Of a DNA stretch of 64,000 bases, positions 16,340 through 24,798 are shown piece by piece. The notes under the pieces were generated by a model. That model was not told where the DNA came from, did not search any database, and saw only the letters and a list, made by a program, of their open reading frames with translations. This DNA is from Herbiconiux daphne (GTDB taxonomy: Bacteria; Actinomycetota; Actinomycetes; Actinomycetales; Microbacteriaceae). The translations under genes were made by a program, and so were the position numbers. The stretch lies in the NCBI RefSeq assembly GCF_024979295.1, contig NZ_JANLCJ010000003.1, positions 186,001 to 250,000 on the forward strand, written 5' to 3'. The number at the start of each line of letters is the position of its first letter. The stretch's first letter is position 1.

Positions 16340-17099
16340 CCTCGAGCGGGCCCCGCGCCACCTTGTAGGCGGCCGACTGCGCGACCGGCTTGATCACCAC
16401 GAGGTCGAGGCTCACGTGCGGCGGCAGTTCGAGGGTCGACACGATCGTGGCGGCCACGTCGTCGGCGCTCAGCGGGTCGGGCACGTTCGCGTAGACCGCG
16501 TCGGCGCGCGACTGGTCGCCGCGGAACCGGTTGAGCGAGAACTCCTCGGTCTTCACCATGCCCGGCGCGATCTCGAGCACGCGGATCGGCTCACCGCTCA
16601 GCTCGAGACGCAGCACGTCGATCATGGCGTGCACCGCGAACTTCGACGCGTTGTAGCCCCCACCGCCCTCGTAGGCGATGTGGCCGGCGATCGACGACAC
16701 GGTCATGATGTCGGCGACGCCCCCCGGCTCCACCGATTCCCGCAGCAGCGGCAACAGGGCGCTCGTGACTCGCTGCACGGCGATCACGTTGATCTCGTAC
16801 ATCCAGCGCCAGTCGTCGGGGTCTCCGGCCTCGACGGGGTCGAGACCCATGGCTCCGCCGGCGTTGTTCACGAGGGTGCTGACGCCCCCGGTCGCCCGCA
16901 GGTGGTCGCGGAGGGCGTCGATGTCGGCCTGCACCGTGAGGTCGGCCACGAACACCTCGGCTCCGGTCTCGGCGGAGAGCTCGCGCAGGCGGTCCTCGCG
17001 GCGGGCGACCCCGACCACGTTCCAGCCGTGCGCGCGGAGCAGCCGCACCGTGGCCGCGCCGATTCCCGAACTCGCTCCTGTGACCACTGCTCGCTTCAT
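16317..17099 (-). CDS. Short-chain dehydrogenase/reductase
   Basis: This is a classical SDR of 260 aa. It has the cofactor motif TGASSGIGAATV, the structural motif NNAGG, and the catalytic Ser (VSSIAGH), Tyr and Lys (YNASKFA). R38/R39 after the second strand suggest NADP preference. The sequence resembles YdfG-like serine/3-hydroxy acid dehydrogenases (EINVIAVQRVTSALLPLL), a subgroup call I hold loosely. AGAAGGA five to six bases before the ATG at 17099 decides the start over the longer frame to 17126. It is divergent from the acyltransferase gene. Confidence 0.87.
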   Translation of the reverse strand: MKRAVVTGASSGIGAATVRLLRAHGWNVVGVARREDRLRELSAETGAEVFVADLTVQADIDALRDHLRATGGVSTLVNNAGGAMGLDPVEAGDPDDWRWMYEINVIAVQRVTSALLPLLRESVEPGGVADIMTVSSIAGHIAYEGGGGYNASKFAVHAMIDVLRLELSGEPIRVLEIAPGMVKTEEFSLNRFRGDQSRADAVYANVPDPLSADDVAATIVSTLELPPHVSLDLVVIKPVAQSAAYKVARGPLEVKKPTAE

Positions 17100-17152
17100 C
17101 AGCATCCTTCTGCCGGCCGGGACCACCCCGGTCCCTTCCGCACCTTCAAAGG

Positions 17153-17158
17153 TAGTGT
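17153..17158 (+). promoter_or_regulatory. Leaderless-type -10 box for the acyltransferase gene
   Basis: TAGTGT is six bases upstream of the GTG at 17165; the gap (GGAATC) is not a convincing ribosome site. Confidence 0.45.
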
Positions 17159-17164
17159 GGAATC

Positions 17165-18232
17165 GTGTCTGCTCCGGTCGCTCCCGCTGCGGTGCCCGGT
17201 CAGACGAAGCGGGTGCCCCTGTGGGACAACGCGCGCTTCATCGCCATCACCCTCGTGGTGATCGGGCACGCCATCCTCAAGCTCATCGCCGAGTCCGACA
17301 CCGCCTACGGTGTCTACCTCTTCGTCTACGCCTTTCACGTGCCGGTGTTCGTGGCGGTCGCCGGCTACTTCGCCAAAGCGAACCCGCCCGGCGTGAAGCA
17401 GTTGAAGCGCATCGTCACCGACCTCGTGCTGCCCTACCTGATCTTCGAGACCATCTGGTCGGTCATCCACTCCCTCCGGGCCGGCAGCCCGTCGATCGAC
17501 CTCGTCACGCCGTCGTGGACGCTGTGGTTCCTGCTCGCCCTGATCGTGTGGCGCGTCGTTCTGCCCTACCTCGCGCTGCTGCGATTCCCGTTCCTCATCT
17601 CGGTCGTGGTGTCGGTGGCGGCCGGCTACCTGCCCGGCGTCGGCGGCGCGTTCGCCCTGGACCGCACCCTGGCGCTGCTGCCGTTCTTCGTGCTCGGCTG
17701 GAAGATCCGGCAGTTGCCGGTGACCGCCATCTGGATCCGCGCGTCGCAACGGCGCATCCTGATCGTGCGTGCGGGAGCGGTCGCCGTGTTCGCGGCGCTG
17801 GCCGTGGTGATCGCGGTGAACGTGCCGCTCTGGCGCGACCTCAAGATCAGGCGCGTCTTCCTGTTCGAGCAGGCCTATCCCGAGTTCGGCTACGACCAGT
17901 GGTGGGCGGGGGCCCTGCGGCTCGGCGCCATCGCGCTCGCCGTGGTGCTCATCCTGGCCTTCCTCACGCTGATGCCCCGGCGCTCCACCTGGTTCTCGCC
18001 GCTCGGCCAGGCCACCATGTACGTCTATCTGCTGCACAGCTTCGTGCTCTACCCGATCCGGGAGTCGGGCGTGCTCAGCGGGCCGCAGAACGACCTGCTG
18101 CTCGTCGGCATGATCGCGTTCAGCATCCTGATCGCCGTGGCGCTCTCGACGAAGGTCGTGCAGCGCGTCTTCCGGCCGCTCGTCGCGCCCCGCGCGAAGT
18201 GGCTCTTCGCCCCCTCCGCCCGCGGCGCATAA
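17165..18232 (+). CDS. Acyltransferase family 3 membrane protein
   Basis: This 355-aa polytopic protein has about ten hydrophobic segments. RVPLWDNARFIAITLVVIGH carries the catalytic His of the acyltransferase-3 family, followed by YAFHVPVFVAVAGYF. The YLLHSFVLYPIRE segment near the end is also typical. Such enzymes O-acetylate exported sugars, glycans or lipids; fucose-4-O-acetylase-like members have this length. The glycan target cannot be told from context. Its neighbours are an SDR (divergent) and metY downstream, with an independent promoter between. Confidence 0.85.
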   Translation: MSAPVAPAAVPGQTKRVPLWDNARFIAITLVVIGHAILKLIAESDTAYGVYLFVYAFHVPVFVAVAGYFAKANPPGVKQLKRIVTDLVLPYLIFETIWSVIHSLRAGSPSIDLVTPSWTLWFLLALIVWRVVLPYLALLRFPFLISVVVSVAAGYLPGVGGAFALDRTLALLPFFVLGWKIRQLPVTAIWIRASQRRILIVRAGAVAVFAALAVVIAVNVPLWRDLKIRRVFLFEQAYPEFGYDQWWAGALRLGAIALAVVLILAFLTLMPRRSTWFSPLGQATMYVYLLHSFVLYPIRESGVLSGPQNDLLLVGMIAFSILIAVALSTKVVQRVFRPLVAPRAKWLFAPSARGA

Positions 18233-18256
18233 CGTTACGCCGCGTGTCCGGGGCGA

Positions 18257-18285
18257 TTGACCCCTCCCGGGGCCGCGCCTACTGT
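18257..18285 (+). promoter_or_regulatory. Promoter of metY
   Basis: TTGACC (18257-18262) and TACTGT (18280-18285) are separated by 17 bp, close to the primary sigma consensus. The leader is only about 33 nt, too short for a SAM riboswitch. Confidence 0.7.
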
Positions 18286-18324
18286 TCGAAGAGCCCAAAT
18301 CCCCTGACTTTGAGGAAGAAGTCC

Positions 18325-19650
18325 ATGAGCGACAACGCTGCGAACTGGAAGTTCGAGACGAAACAGATCCACACGGGCGCCCAGCCCGACCCGGTGACCA
18401 ACGCGCGTGCGACGCCGATCTACCAGACCACCTCCTACGTGTTCAACAGCGCCGAGCACGCGAAGAACCTGTTCGCCCTCGCGGAGTTCGGCAACATCTA
18501 CACCCGCATCCAGAACCCCACCCAGAACGTGGTCGAAGAGCGCGTCGCCGCCCTCGAAGGCGGAACAGCAGCGCTGCTGGTCGCCTCGGGCCAGGCCGCC
18601 GAGACCTTCGCCGTGCTCAACATCGCCCAGGCGGGCGACCACATCGTGTCGTCGTCGTCGATCTACGGCGGCACCTACAACCTCTTCAAGTACACGCTCG
18701 CGAAGCTCGGCATCGAGACCACCTTCGTCGAGAACCAGGACGACGCCGACGAATGGCGCCGCGCCGTGCGGCCCAACACGAAGCTGTTCTTCGCCGAGAC
18801 CATCGGCAACCCGAAGATCAACATCCTCGACATCGAGCTGGTGGCGGATGTCGCGCACGAGAACGGCGTGCCGCTGATCGTCGACAACACCATCGCCACG
18901 CCCTATCTCATCCGCCCGTTCGAGCACGGCGCCGACATCGTCGTGCACTCGGCCACGAAGTTCCTCGGCGGCCACGGCACGGTCATCGGCGGCATCATCG
19001 TCGACGGCGGAAAGTTCGAGTGGTCGAAGAACGTCGAGAAGTTCCCCGGCCTGACCGAGCCCGACCCGTCGTACCACGGGGCCAGCTACACCGGCGTGCT
19101 CGGCGACGGCATCGCCTACATCATCAAGGCCCGCGTGCAGCTGCTGCGCGACCTCGGCTCCTCCATCGCTCCGGCCAGCGCCTGGCAGCTCATCCAGGGC
19201 ATCGAGACGCTCTCGCTGCGGGTGGAGCGCCACGTGCAGAACGCGCAGGAGATCGCGGAGTGGCTCGACAACCACGCCGACATCGCCACCGTCTACTACG
19301 CCGGACTGCCGTCGAGCCCCTGGTATGCCGCAGCCAACAAGTACGCCCCGAAGGGCGTCGGCGCCGTGCTCTCGTTCGAACTCAAGGGCGGCGTGGATGC
19401 CGGCCGCACCTTCGTCGAGAGCCTGTCGCTGTTCAGCCACCTGGCCAACATCGGCGACGTGCGCTCGCTCGTCATCCACCCGGCCTCGACGACGCACTCG
19501 CAGCTCACCCCCGAGCAGCAGCTCACCACCGGTGTCACCCCCGGCCTGGTGCGCCTCTCGGTGGGCCTCGAGAACATCGACGACCTCAAGGCCGACCTCG
19601 AGCAGGGTCTCGCCGCGGCCCGCGCGACCGTCAAGGCGAACGCGGTTTAG
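18325..19650 (+). CDS. metY: O-acetylhomoserine sulfhydrylase
   Basis: This 441-aa PLP enzyme of the Cys/Met metabolism family makes homocysteine from O-acetylhomoserine and sulfide. The PLP lysine is K212 in [11 protein letters not shown]. The length, the [22 protein letters not shown] opening (given here only as a marker of about residues 57-78) and the C-terminal [16 protein letters not shown] are typical of MetY rather than the shorter MetB/MetC. GAGGAAGAAG before the ATG is a good ribosome site. The enzyme supplying its substrate, MetX, is encoded next, and a strong hairpin lies between them. Confidence 0.95.
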   Translation: MSDNAANWKFETKQIHTGAQPDPVTNARATPIYQTTSYVFNSAEHAKNLFALAEFGNIYTRIQNPTQNVVEERVAALEGGTAALLVASGQAAETFAVLNIAQAGDHIVSSSSIYGGTYNLFKYTLAKLGIETTFVENQDDADEWRRAVRPNTKLFFAETIGNPKINILDIELVADVAHENGVPLIVDNTIATPYLIRPFEHGADIVVHSATKFLGGHGTVIGGIIVDGGKFEWSKNVEKFPGLTEPDPSYHGASYTGVLGDGIAYIIKARVQLLRDLGSSIAPASAWQLIQGIETLSLRVERHVQNAQEIAEWLDNHADIATVYYAGLPSSPWYAAANKYAPKGVGAVLSFELKGGVDAGRTFVESLSLFSHLANIGDVRSLVIHPASTTHSQLTPEQQLTTGVTPGLVRLSVGLENIDDLKADLEQGLAAARATVKANAV

Positions 19651-19660
19651 CCAGACAGTC

Positions 19661-19699
19661 GAGGGGCCCGGCACGTAACAATGACGTGCCGGGCCTCTC
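19661..19699 (+). terminator. Terminator hairpin of metY
   Basis: A 16-bp stem (19661-19676 with 19684-19699, one G-T wobble) has the loop AACAATG, ten bases after the metY stop. It lacks a T-tract, but the stem is very stable. Confidence 0.75.
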
Positions 19700-19750
19700 G
19701 CTCGTCCAGAATCAAGAGACCGGGAGCGAACGCAAGAGGCCGCTCCTGGA

Positions 19751-19831
19751 CGACCCAGGGTGAGCGCGCGGCCGCGAGAGCGACCGCACGGGAACATGTC
19801 GCCCGGCGCCGCAGGGGCGGCGGCGCCGGCT
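19751..19831 (+). repeat. Repeat element A, partial copy A1
   Basis: This copy starts CGACCCAGGGTGAGCGCG, identical or nearly so to the copies at 30008 and 38944, and keeps GGCCGCG, AGCGACCGC, ACATGTC, and GCCGCAGG-GGCGGCGGCGC. It diverges after about 19831, losing the third hairpin. It is preceded by an 8-bp inverted repeat (TCGTCCAG 19702-19709, CTGGACGA 19746-19753). It lies between metY and metX rather than between convergent genes. Confidence 0.65.
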
Positions 19832-19862
19832 GCTGGGCCGCCGCGCAGCAGCAGCCCAGCAG
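19830..19862 (+). promoter_or_regulatory. Hairpin abutting the metX ribosome site
   Basis: CTGCTGGGC (19830-19838) pairs perfectly with GCCCAGCAG (19854-19862). The right arm overlaps the first bases of the ribosome site AGGAAG (19861-19866) of metX, so folding could reduce translation. No known SAM riboswitch fold is visible around it. Confidence 0.4.
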
Positions 19863-19872
19863 GAAGATACAC

Positions 19873-21078
19873 ATGGACTGGCAGACTAACGAAGACACGG
19901 TTCCTAGCGGGTTCATCACCGAGGCGCAGATTCGATCGGTGCTCGGCAAGCCGCCGGCATCCGGGGCGTGGCGGGTGGGCGATCCGGTGGGGCGGCGCCG
20001 GTTCGAGGCGATCGGCGACTTCGTGTTCGAGCACGGCGACGTGGTGCCGCACGTGCACATCGCCTACGAGACCTACGGCACGCTCTCGCCCGAGCGCGAC
20101 AACGCCATCCTGGTGCTGCACGCCCTCACCGGCGACAGCAACCTCAACCACCCCGCCGGCCCCGGCCAGCCAACCGACGGCTGGTGGCCCGGCCTCGTGG
20201 GCCCGGGTCTGCCGATCGACACCGATCGCTGGTTCGTCGTGGCCCCCAACATGCTGGGCGGCTGCCAGGGCACCACCGGTCCGTCGTCGATGGCTCCCGA
20301 CGGCGTCGAGTGGGGCGCCCGCTTCCCCTACACGAGCATCGCCGACCAGGTGCGCGCCCAGCAGGTGCTCGCCGAGCGACTCGGCATCGACCGGTGGTTC
20401 GCCGTGGTCGGCGGATCGATGGGCGGCATGCAGGCCCTCGAGTGGGGCGTGCGCTTTCCCGACCAGCTCGAACGCCTCGCCGTGATCGCCGCGCCCGCCA
20501 CGAGCTCGGCCGATCAGATCGCGTTGAACTCGGTGCAGATCCAGGCCATCCGGGCCGATCCGCTGTTCCACGGCGGCGACTACTACGACGCGGCCGACGG
20601 CGAGGGCCCGCACCAGGGTCTCGCCCTGGCCCGGCGGATGGCGCTGCTGAACTACCGAAGTCCTACCGAACTCAACGACCGCTTCAAGCGCAGCTGGCAG
20701 AGCGGCATCAGCCCGCTCGGCGGTGGCGGCAAGTTCGCCGTGGAGTCGTATCTCGACTTCCACGGCAACAAGTTCACCCGGCGATTCGACGCGAACACCT
20801 ACATCACGCTCGTCGAGGCGATGAACTCGCACGACATCGGGCGTGGGCGCGCGGGAGTGGTGCCGGCCCTGCAGTCGGTCACCGCCACCACGCTCGTCAT
20901 CGGCATCGACAGCGACCGGTTGTTCCCCGTGGCCGACCAGGAGTTGATCGCCCGGCACCTGCCGAACACGCTCGACGGCGACCGGCCCGTCGTGATCGAG
21001 TCGAACTTCGGCCACGACGGATTCCTGATCGAGTTCGACGCCGTCGGCGCTCAGATCTCTCGGCTGCTCGCCAGCTGA
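19873..21078 (+). CDS. metX: Homoserine O-acetyltransferase
   Basis: This 401-aa alpha/beta-hydrolase activates homoserine with acetyl-CoA, the first committed step of methionine synthesis. HALTGDSN, the nucleophile S182 in GGSMGGMQALEW, the Asp in GIDSDRLFP and the His in FGHDGFLIE form the family signature. Length and these motifs match MetX of actinobacteria. The ATG has AGGAAG seven bases upstream; longer open frames upstream overlap the repeat and hairpin region and are rejected. It follows metY by 222 bp and its product feeds MetY. Confidence 0.95.
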   Translation: MDWQTNEDTVPSGFITEAQIRSVLGKPPASGAWRVGDPVGRRRFEAIGDFVFEHGDVVPHVHIAYETYGTLSPERDNAILVLHALTGDSNLNHPAGPGQPTDGWWPGLVGPGLPIDTDRWFVVAPNMLGGCQGTTGPSSMAPDGVEWGARFPYTSIADQVRAQQVLAERLGIDRWFAVVGGSMGGMQALEWGVRFPDQLERLAVIAAPATSSADQIALNSVQIQAIRADPLFHGGDYYDAADGEGPHQGLALARRMALLNYRSPTELNDRFKRSWQSGISPLGGGGKFAVESYLDFHGNKFTRRFDANTYITLVEAMNSHDIGRGRAGVVPALQSVTATTLVIGIDSDRLFPVADQELIARHLPNTLDGDRPVVIESNFGHDGFLIEFDAVGAQISRLLAS

Positions 21079-21121
21079 GCGGCGACCCGAGCGCCTGGCC
21101 GGGCGGGGCCGGCTGAGGCAG

Positions 21122-21171
21122 GGCCGCAAAAAAAATGCGGCCGGGGAACCGCCTTGCCAACGGTTCCCCGG
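21122..21171 (+). terminator. Double terminator hairpin after metX
   Basis: GGCCGC (21122-21127) pairs with GCGGCC (21137-21142) across an A-rich loop. CCGGGGAACCG (21141-21151) pairs with CGGTTCCCCGG (21161-21171). The two hairpins share two bases and would be alternative or stacked. They lie 43 bases after the metX stop. Confidence 0.75.
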
Positions 21172-21287
21172 CCAATTCCCCCCAGGTCTTGGTCTTCACT
21201 TTAGCGACACCTGTCGACTTGCACGCTCCCCAATTCAGGGGTCACGCGGCTGTATCATGCAGATGTGCCGGGAGTCGCGGGAGTCTG

Positions 21288-22451
21288 ATGCCGAGAACCG
21301 AGCGCGAGCGCCGCAAACTGCTGACCCGATCGGCCCGCAACTTCGGGCTGCTCTTCACCGCGTCGGCCATGACCTGCGTCGTTCTGCCCCATCTCGGGCA
21401 GCTCGGCTCGTTCGCGCCGAGTCTCGCGCTGATGGCGCTGACAGGGGTCGCGTTCTACTTCGTCGGCGAATCGCGGTCGCTCGTCATCCCGGGCCTCACC
21501 TACCTGCTGGGGCTCGCCACGCTGGCCACCTTCCTGCTGCCCGGCGCCGCTGTGACCGACTCCGCGATGGCGAGCGCAGTCACGTTCTTCGCCTCGACGG
21601 CGATCCCCTCGCTGATCGGCACGATCGCGGCATCCTCTCGCCTGCTCTGGCTGGTGCTGCCCGGCTACGTGCCCGTGCTCGTGCTGACCACGCTCGCCAC
21701 CTGGCCCTCCGACCGTGTCGCCTACGTGCTCGTGGCCCTCGCCGTGGGGTGGGTGTCGCTGTTCGTCGCCGCCGCCTGGCTCTCCGCCAGCCTGCGGCGC
21801 GCCTTCGGCGGCATGGCGCGGCTCGGCCGGGCCCACGCCGTCGAGCGCCAGGCCAGCGAGACCGAGGCCCAGCGCCGGCACGGTGCGCGCCTGCTGCACG
21901 ACACGGTGCTGGCCACGCTCACCCTGCTCGCGCACTCGGGCGTCGGGGTCGATCCCGACGCGCTGCGCAACCAGGCGAGCGAAGACGCCAGGCTACTGCG
22001 TCAACTGCGGCTCGGCGGCACCCCGATGCCGCGGTCGTCGGGCGGCTACACGCTCGAGCCGGTCGAGACGAGCGACCTCGGCCACACCCTCGAGTCGGTC
22101 AAGCAGCGCTTCGGGCGCATGGGACTGCAGGTGGCGTGGCACGGATCGGGCCAGATCCTGCTGCCGAGCCACGTTCTCGACGCCTTTCTGCTGTCGCTGT
22201 CGGAGTGCCTCGAGAATGTGCGCCGGCACGCCGAGGTCGGCTCGGCCGACGTCACGATCACCGAAGACGACAGCACGGTGCGCGCGATGGTCACCGACTC
22301 CGGCGTGGGCTTCGATCTGGAGGCCGTGGATGTCGGCCGCCTGGGCCTCGCCGAATCGGTGATCGCGCGCATCCGCGACGTCGGCGGCAAGGTGCGACTG
22401 TTCTCGTCCCCGGGCTCGGGGACGACCGTCGTGCTCGAGGTGCCGAAATGA
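21288..22451 (+). CDS. Sensor histidine kinase, NarL-partner type
   Basis: This 387-aa membrane kinase has about five or six hydrophobic segments in residues 15-185, with almost no extracytoplasmic loop, then a short linker. The phospho-acceptor is H204 in RLLHDTVLATLTLLAH. The ATPase domain has the N-box LSECLENVRRHAEV, the G1 box VTDSGVGFD and a late GSGTTVVLEV. GGGAG upstream supports the ATG at 21288; the frame opens earlier. The stop overlaps the next start (ATGA). A membrane protein and a LuxR-type regulator follow, so this is the kinase of a three-gene signalling unit. The signal is unknown. Confidence 0.87.
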   Translation: MPRTERERRKLLTRSARNFGLLFTASAMTCVVLPHLGQLGSFAPSLALMALTGVAFYFVGESRSLVIPGLTYLLGLATLATFLLPGAAVTDSAMASAVTFFASTAIPSLIGTIAASSRLLWLVLPGYVPVLVLTTLATWPSDRVAYVLVALAVGWVSLFVAAAWLSASLRRAFGGMARLGRAHAVERQASETEAQRRHGARLLHDTVLATLTLLAHSGVGVDPDALRNQASEDARLLRQLRLGGTPMPRSSGGYTLEPVETSDLGHTLESVKQRFGRMGLQVAWHGSGQILLPSHVLDAFLLSLSECLENVRRHAEVGSADVTITEDDSTVRAMVTDSGVGFDLEAVDVGRLGLAESVIARIRDVGGKVRLFSSPGSGTTVVLEVPK

Positions 22452-23719
22452 GCGGAACGGGCCCCCTGCGCGGGCGCACGCGCACGCCGTCCGACAGCGC
22501 CCTGACCGAGCTCGTGCGGGCCCGCCGCATGGGCCCGCGGGCCGTCGACGCCGTGCGGCAGGGCATCGAGCTCAACTCGCGCCTCGGCATCGGCTACCTC
22601 GGCGTCGGGGCCGTCATGGTGGGCATCCTGCTCATCATCCGCGGCGTCGCGTCGTTCTGGCTGGCCTGGCCCTACAACGACTGGCGGGCACTGACCCTCA
22701 TCGGCTGGGTCGTGGTGGCGGCCCTGTTCGCCTTCGCGGCCCTCTACGCCCGCAGCCGGCGGCGCCGGGGCAGCCTGCCGGGGTGGGCGTTCGTCGTGGT
22801 GGTGACCGGAGACGGCATCGCCCTCGGGCTCGACTACGCCGCCCTGCTGCTGAGCGGCAACGAAGCCAACTACCTCACGGTCGGCATCGGCGTGGGGGCG
22901 ACCCTGCTCGCCTGCGTCACGTTCCGCCCGATGGCGAACATGGTGCTCTCGGTCAGCGTGCTGGCCGGCATCTCGCTCCTGGGGCTCGGCTGGCTCTCGC
23001 TCACCATGCCGGCGAGTGCCTCGGTCGGCGTGGCCCAGCTCGTGCTCACCGTCGTGCCGGCCGTCGCCGGCATCGTGATGGTGCGGTCGTTCGGCCAGCT
23101 CGTGCAGCGCGAACTCGACCGCACCGTGATCGAGAGCACCATCGACGCCCCGCGCTACGGACTCGGCATCCTGGCCTCCACCGAACTCGCCCGGCTCGAC
23201 CTCGCCGCCGAGGAACTGCTGCAGGATGTCGCCACCGGGCGCGCGGCACTGCCCCTCGATCGCGATCTCTCGTCGACCGCCTCGATGCTCGCCACCGATC
23301 TGCGGCGGATGCTCGTGGCCGGCCGGCGGGAGACCTGGCTGCACCACGCGATCTCCGAGTCGGAGTACCTCGCCCCCGTGGTGACGCTGAGCGACCCCGA
23401 CGGGCTCGCGGGCTATCTCGAACCGGCCCAGCGCGACGGGCTGCTCTCGGCCATCTGGCTGATCGTCGACGAATCCGGTCGCTGGACCCCCACGATCGAG
23501 CTCGTGGTGGGCGGCCCCGACGCCAAGACCAGAACGACGCCGGCCGATATGATGGTGCTTCCGATAACCCTGTCGGTCGGCGGCATCCCGCGGCGCCGAA
23601 TCGACCCGGCTGTCTGGTCGGCATTGTCCCGAGTCGGCCTGTACTCCGTCGACGCCCGCACGGGTCGGCTTAGAGTCAGAGTCGATGCCCACGTTGTCGT
23701 TCCGGATGCCGCACGGTGA
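22448..23719 (+). CDS. Membrane protein resembling a degenerate kinase
   Basis: This 423-aa protein has about six hydrophobic segments (about 45-215) and a cytosolic part of 200 residues. The cytosolic part keeps the general plan of the adjacent kinase: a helical segment (RDLSSTASMLATDLRRML), then GYLEPAQRDGLLSAIWLIVDE where an N-box would be, then beta strands. It lacks a phospho-acceptor His and the G1/G2 ATP motifs. I infer a pseudokinase or a signal-input partner of the upstream kinase. The ATGA overlap with the kinase gene and the close regulator gene (23742) support a single operon. No specific family was recognised. Confidence 0.65.
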   Translation: MSGTGPLRGRTRTPSDSALTELVRARRMGPRAVDAVRQGIELNSRLGIGYLGVGAVMVGILLIIRGVASFWLAWPYNDWRALTLIGWVVVAALFAFAALYARSRRRRGSLPGWAFVVVVTGDGIALGLDYAALLLSGNEANYLTVGIGVGATLLACVTFRPMANMVLSVSVLAGISLLGLGWLSLTMPASASVGVAQLVLTVVPAVAGIVMVRSFGQLVQRELDRTVIESTIDAPRYGLGILASTELARLDLAAEELLQDVATGRAALPLDRDLSSTASMLATDLRRMLVAGRRETWLHHAISESEYLAPVVTLSDPDGLAGYLEPAQRDGLLSAIWLIVDESGRWTPTIELVVGGPDAKTRTTPADMMVLPITLSVGGIPRRRIDPAVWSALSRVGLYSVDARTGRLRVRVDAHVVVPDAAR

Positions 23720-23741
23720 TCCGGACGAAAGGAGTCCCCAG

Positions 23742-24449
23742 GTGACGATCACCCGCGATCCCATCCGCCTTGCCATCGTCGACGACCATCGCATGCTCCT
23801 CGGCGCCCTCACCGAGTGGATCCGCGGAGCGGCCGACGACATCACCATGGTGGCGGCCGTCACGACCTGGCCCGAGTTGCTGACGCATCCGGAGTTCCCG
23901 GTCGACGTCGTGCTGCTCGACCTCGACCTCAAAGACAACCTGCCGGTGTCGCTGAAGCTGCGGGCCCTCAAGTCGGCCGGGGTGAAGACGGTGCTGATGA
24001 GCACCTACTCCGAGCCGGTCGTGGTGCGCGAGGCCATCGCCGCCGGCGCTCTGGGCTACCTGGTGAAGAGCGAGGAGGCCGACATGATCGTCGAGGCGAT
24101 CCGCGCGGCATCCGCCGGTGACAGCTTCATCTCGACCGAGCTCGACCTCGCCCTGGCGGCCGACGACCTCGACGCCTCGCCCCGCCTGAGCGCGCAGGAG
24201 CGGCGGGTGATGGCGCTCTACGGCGGCGGTGAGCCGGTGAAGCAGGTCGCGAAGGCCCTCGACATCTCCGAGGAGACCGCGAAGAGCTACCTCAAGCGCA
24301 TCCGCGAGAAGTACCGCCTGGTCGGCATCGACGTGGGCACGAAGGTGGCCCTGCGCAAGCGGGCCATTCAAGACGGCCTGCTGCCGCGCGACGAATACCT
24401 CGGCAACCAGTCGGCCGACGACTTCGAAGACGACGTGCTGCCGAGCTGA
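23742..24449 (+). CDS. LuxR/NarL-type response regulator
   Basis: This 235-aa regulator has a receiver domain with the acidic pair VDDH, phospho-acceptor D60 in VVLLDLDLKD and the conserved Lys in GYLVKSE. A C-terminal HTH follows (LSAQERRVMALYGGGEPVKQ, then SEETAKSYLKRIREKY). This is the expected partner of the HisKA_3-like kinase two genes upstream. AAAGGAG before GTG at 23742 decides the start against the longer frame from 23685. The last 25 residues are acidic. The target genes are unknown. Confidence 0.9.
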   Translation: MTITRDPIRLAIVDDHRMLLGALTEWIRGAADDITMVAAVTTWPELLTHPEFPVDVVLLDLDLKDNLPVSLKLRALKSAGVKTVLMSTYSEPVVVREAIAAGALGYLVKSEEADMIVEAIRAASAGDSFISTELDLALAADDLDASPRLSAQERRVMALYGGGEPVKQVAKALDISEETAKSYLKRIREKYRLVGIDVGTKVALRKRAIQDGLLPRDEYLGNQSADDFEDDVLPS

Positions 24450-24474
24450 GGCGGCGGCGGTCTGGCAGGGGCGG

Positions 24475-24798
24475 TCAGGCCTCGTCGCGCCGCTCGAGGG
24501 CCGCTTCGAGGCGCTCGACCTTGCCGGTGAGCTCGCCGGTGTGACCGGGCCGGATGTCGGCCTTCAGCACGAGCGAGACGCGCGGCCCGAACGCCTGCAC
24601 GGCCAGGGTGGCGCGTTTCACGACGTCGAACACCTCGTCCCACTCGCCCTCGATCGTGGTGAACATCGAATCGGTGGAGTTCGGCAGACCGGAGTCGCGC
24701 ACCACGGCCACAGCGGCCGCCACGGCATCGTGCACGCTAGCGTCGGGTGACGGCCCCCCGGAAGGTGCCACGGAAAAGGCCACGAGCATCGTCTTCAA
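24475..24798 (-). CDS. Thiamine-binding (YkoF/DUF77) family protein
   Basis: This 107-aa protein matches the single-domain MTH1187/YkoF-like family. It opens MLVAFSVAPSGG, has GLPNSTDSMFTTIEGEWDEV in the middle, and RVSLVLKADIRPGHTG near the end. Family members bind thiamine or its hydroxymethylpyrimidine moiety and oligomerise. No thiamine genes are adjacent. Its first 62 bases overlap the 3' end of the upstream glycosyltransferase gene on the same strand, an unusually long overlap; starting at the second Met (24789) would still leave 53. Confidence 0.8.
   Translation of the reverse strand: MKTMLVAFSVAPSGGPSPDASVHDAVAAAVAVVRDSGLPNSTDSMFTTIEGEWDEVFDVVKRATLAVQAFGPRVSLVLKADIRPGHTGELTGKVERLEAALERRDEA

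Noticed and set aside
18286-18324. SAM riboswitch before metY
   Set aside because: The leader is only about 35 nt after a good promoter, too short for any known SAM riboswitch class.
19705-19872. SAM riboswitch before metX
   Set aside because: The region is long enough, but it is taken up by the partial A element and a simple hairpin; I see no SAM-I, SAM-II or SAM-IV core.
18235-21129. Open frame of 964 codons antisense to metY and metX
   Set aside because: It is a shadow frame of two certain genes, with no start signal and no family match.
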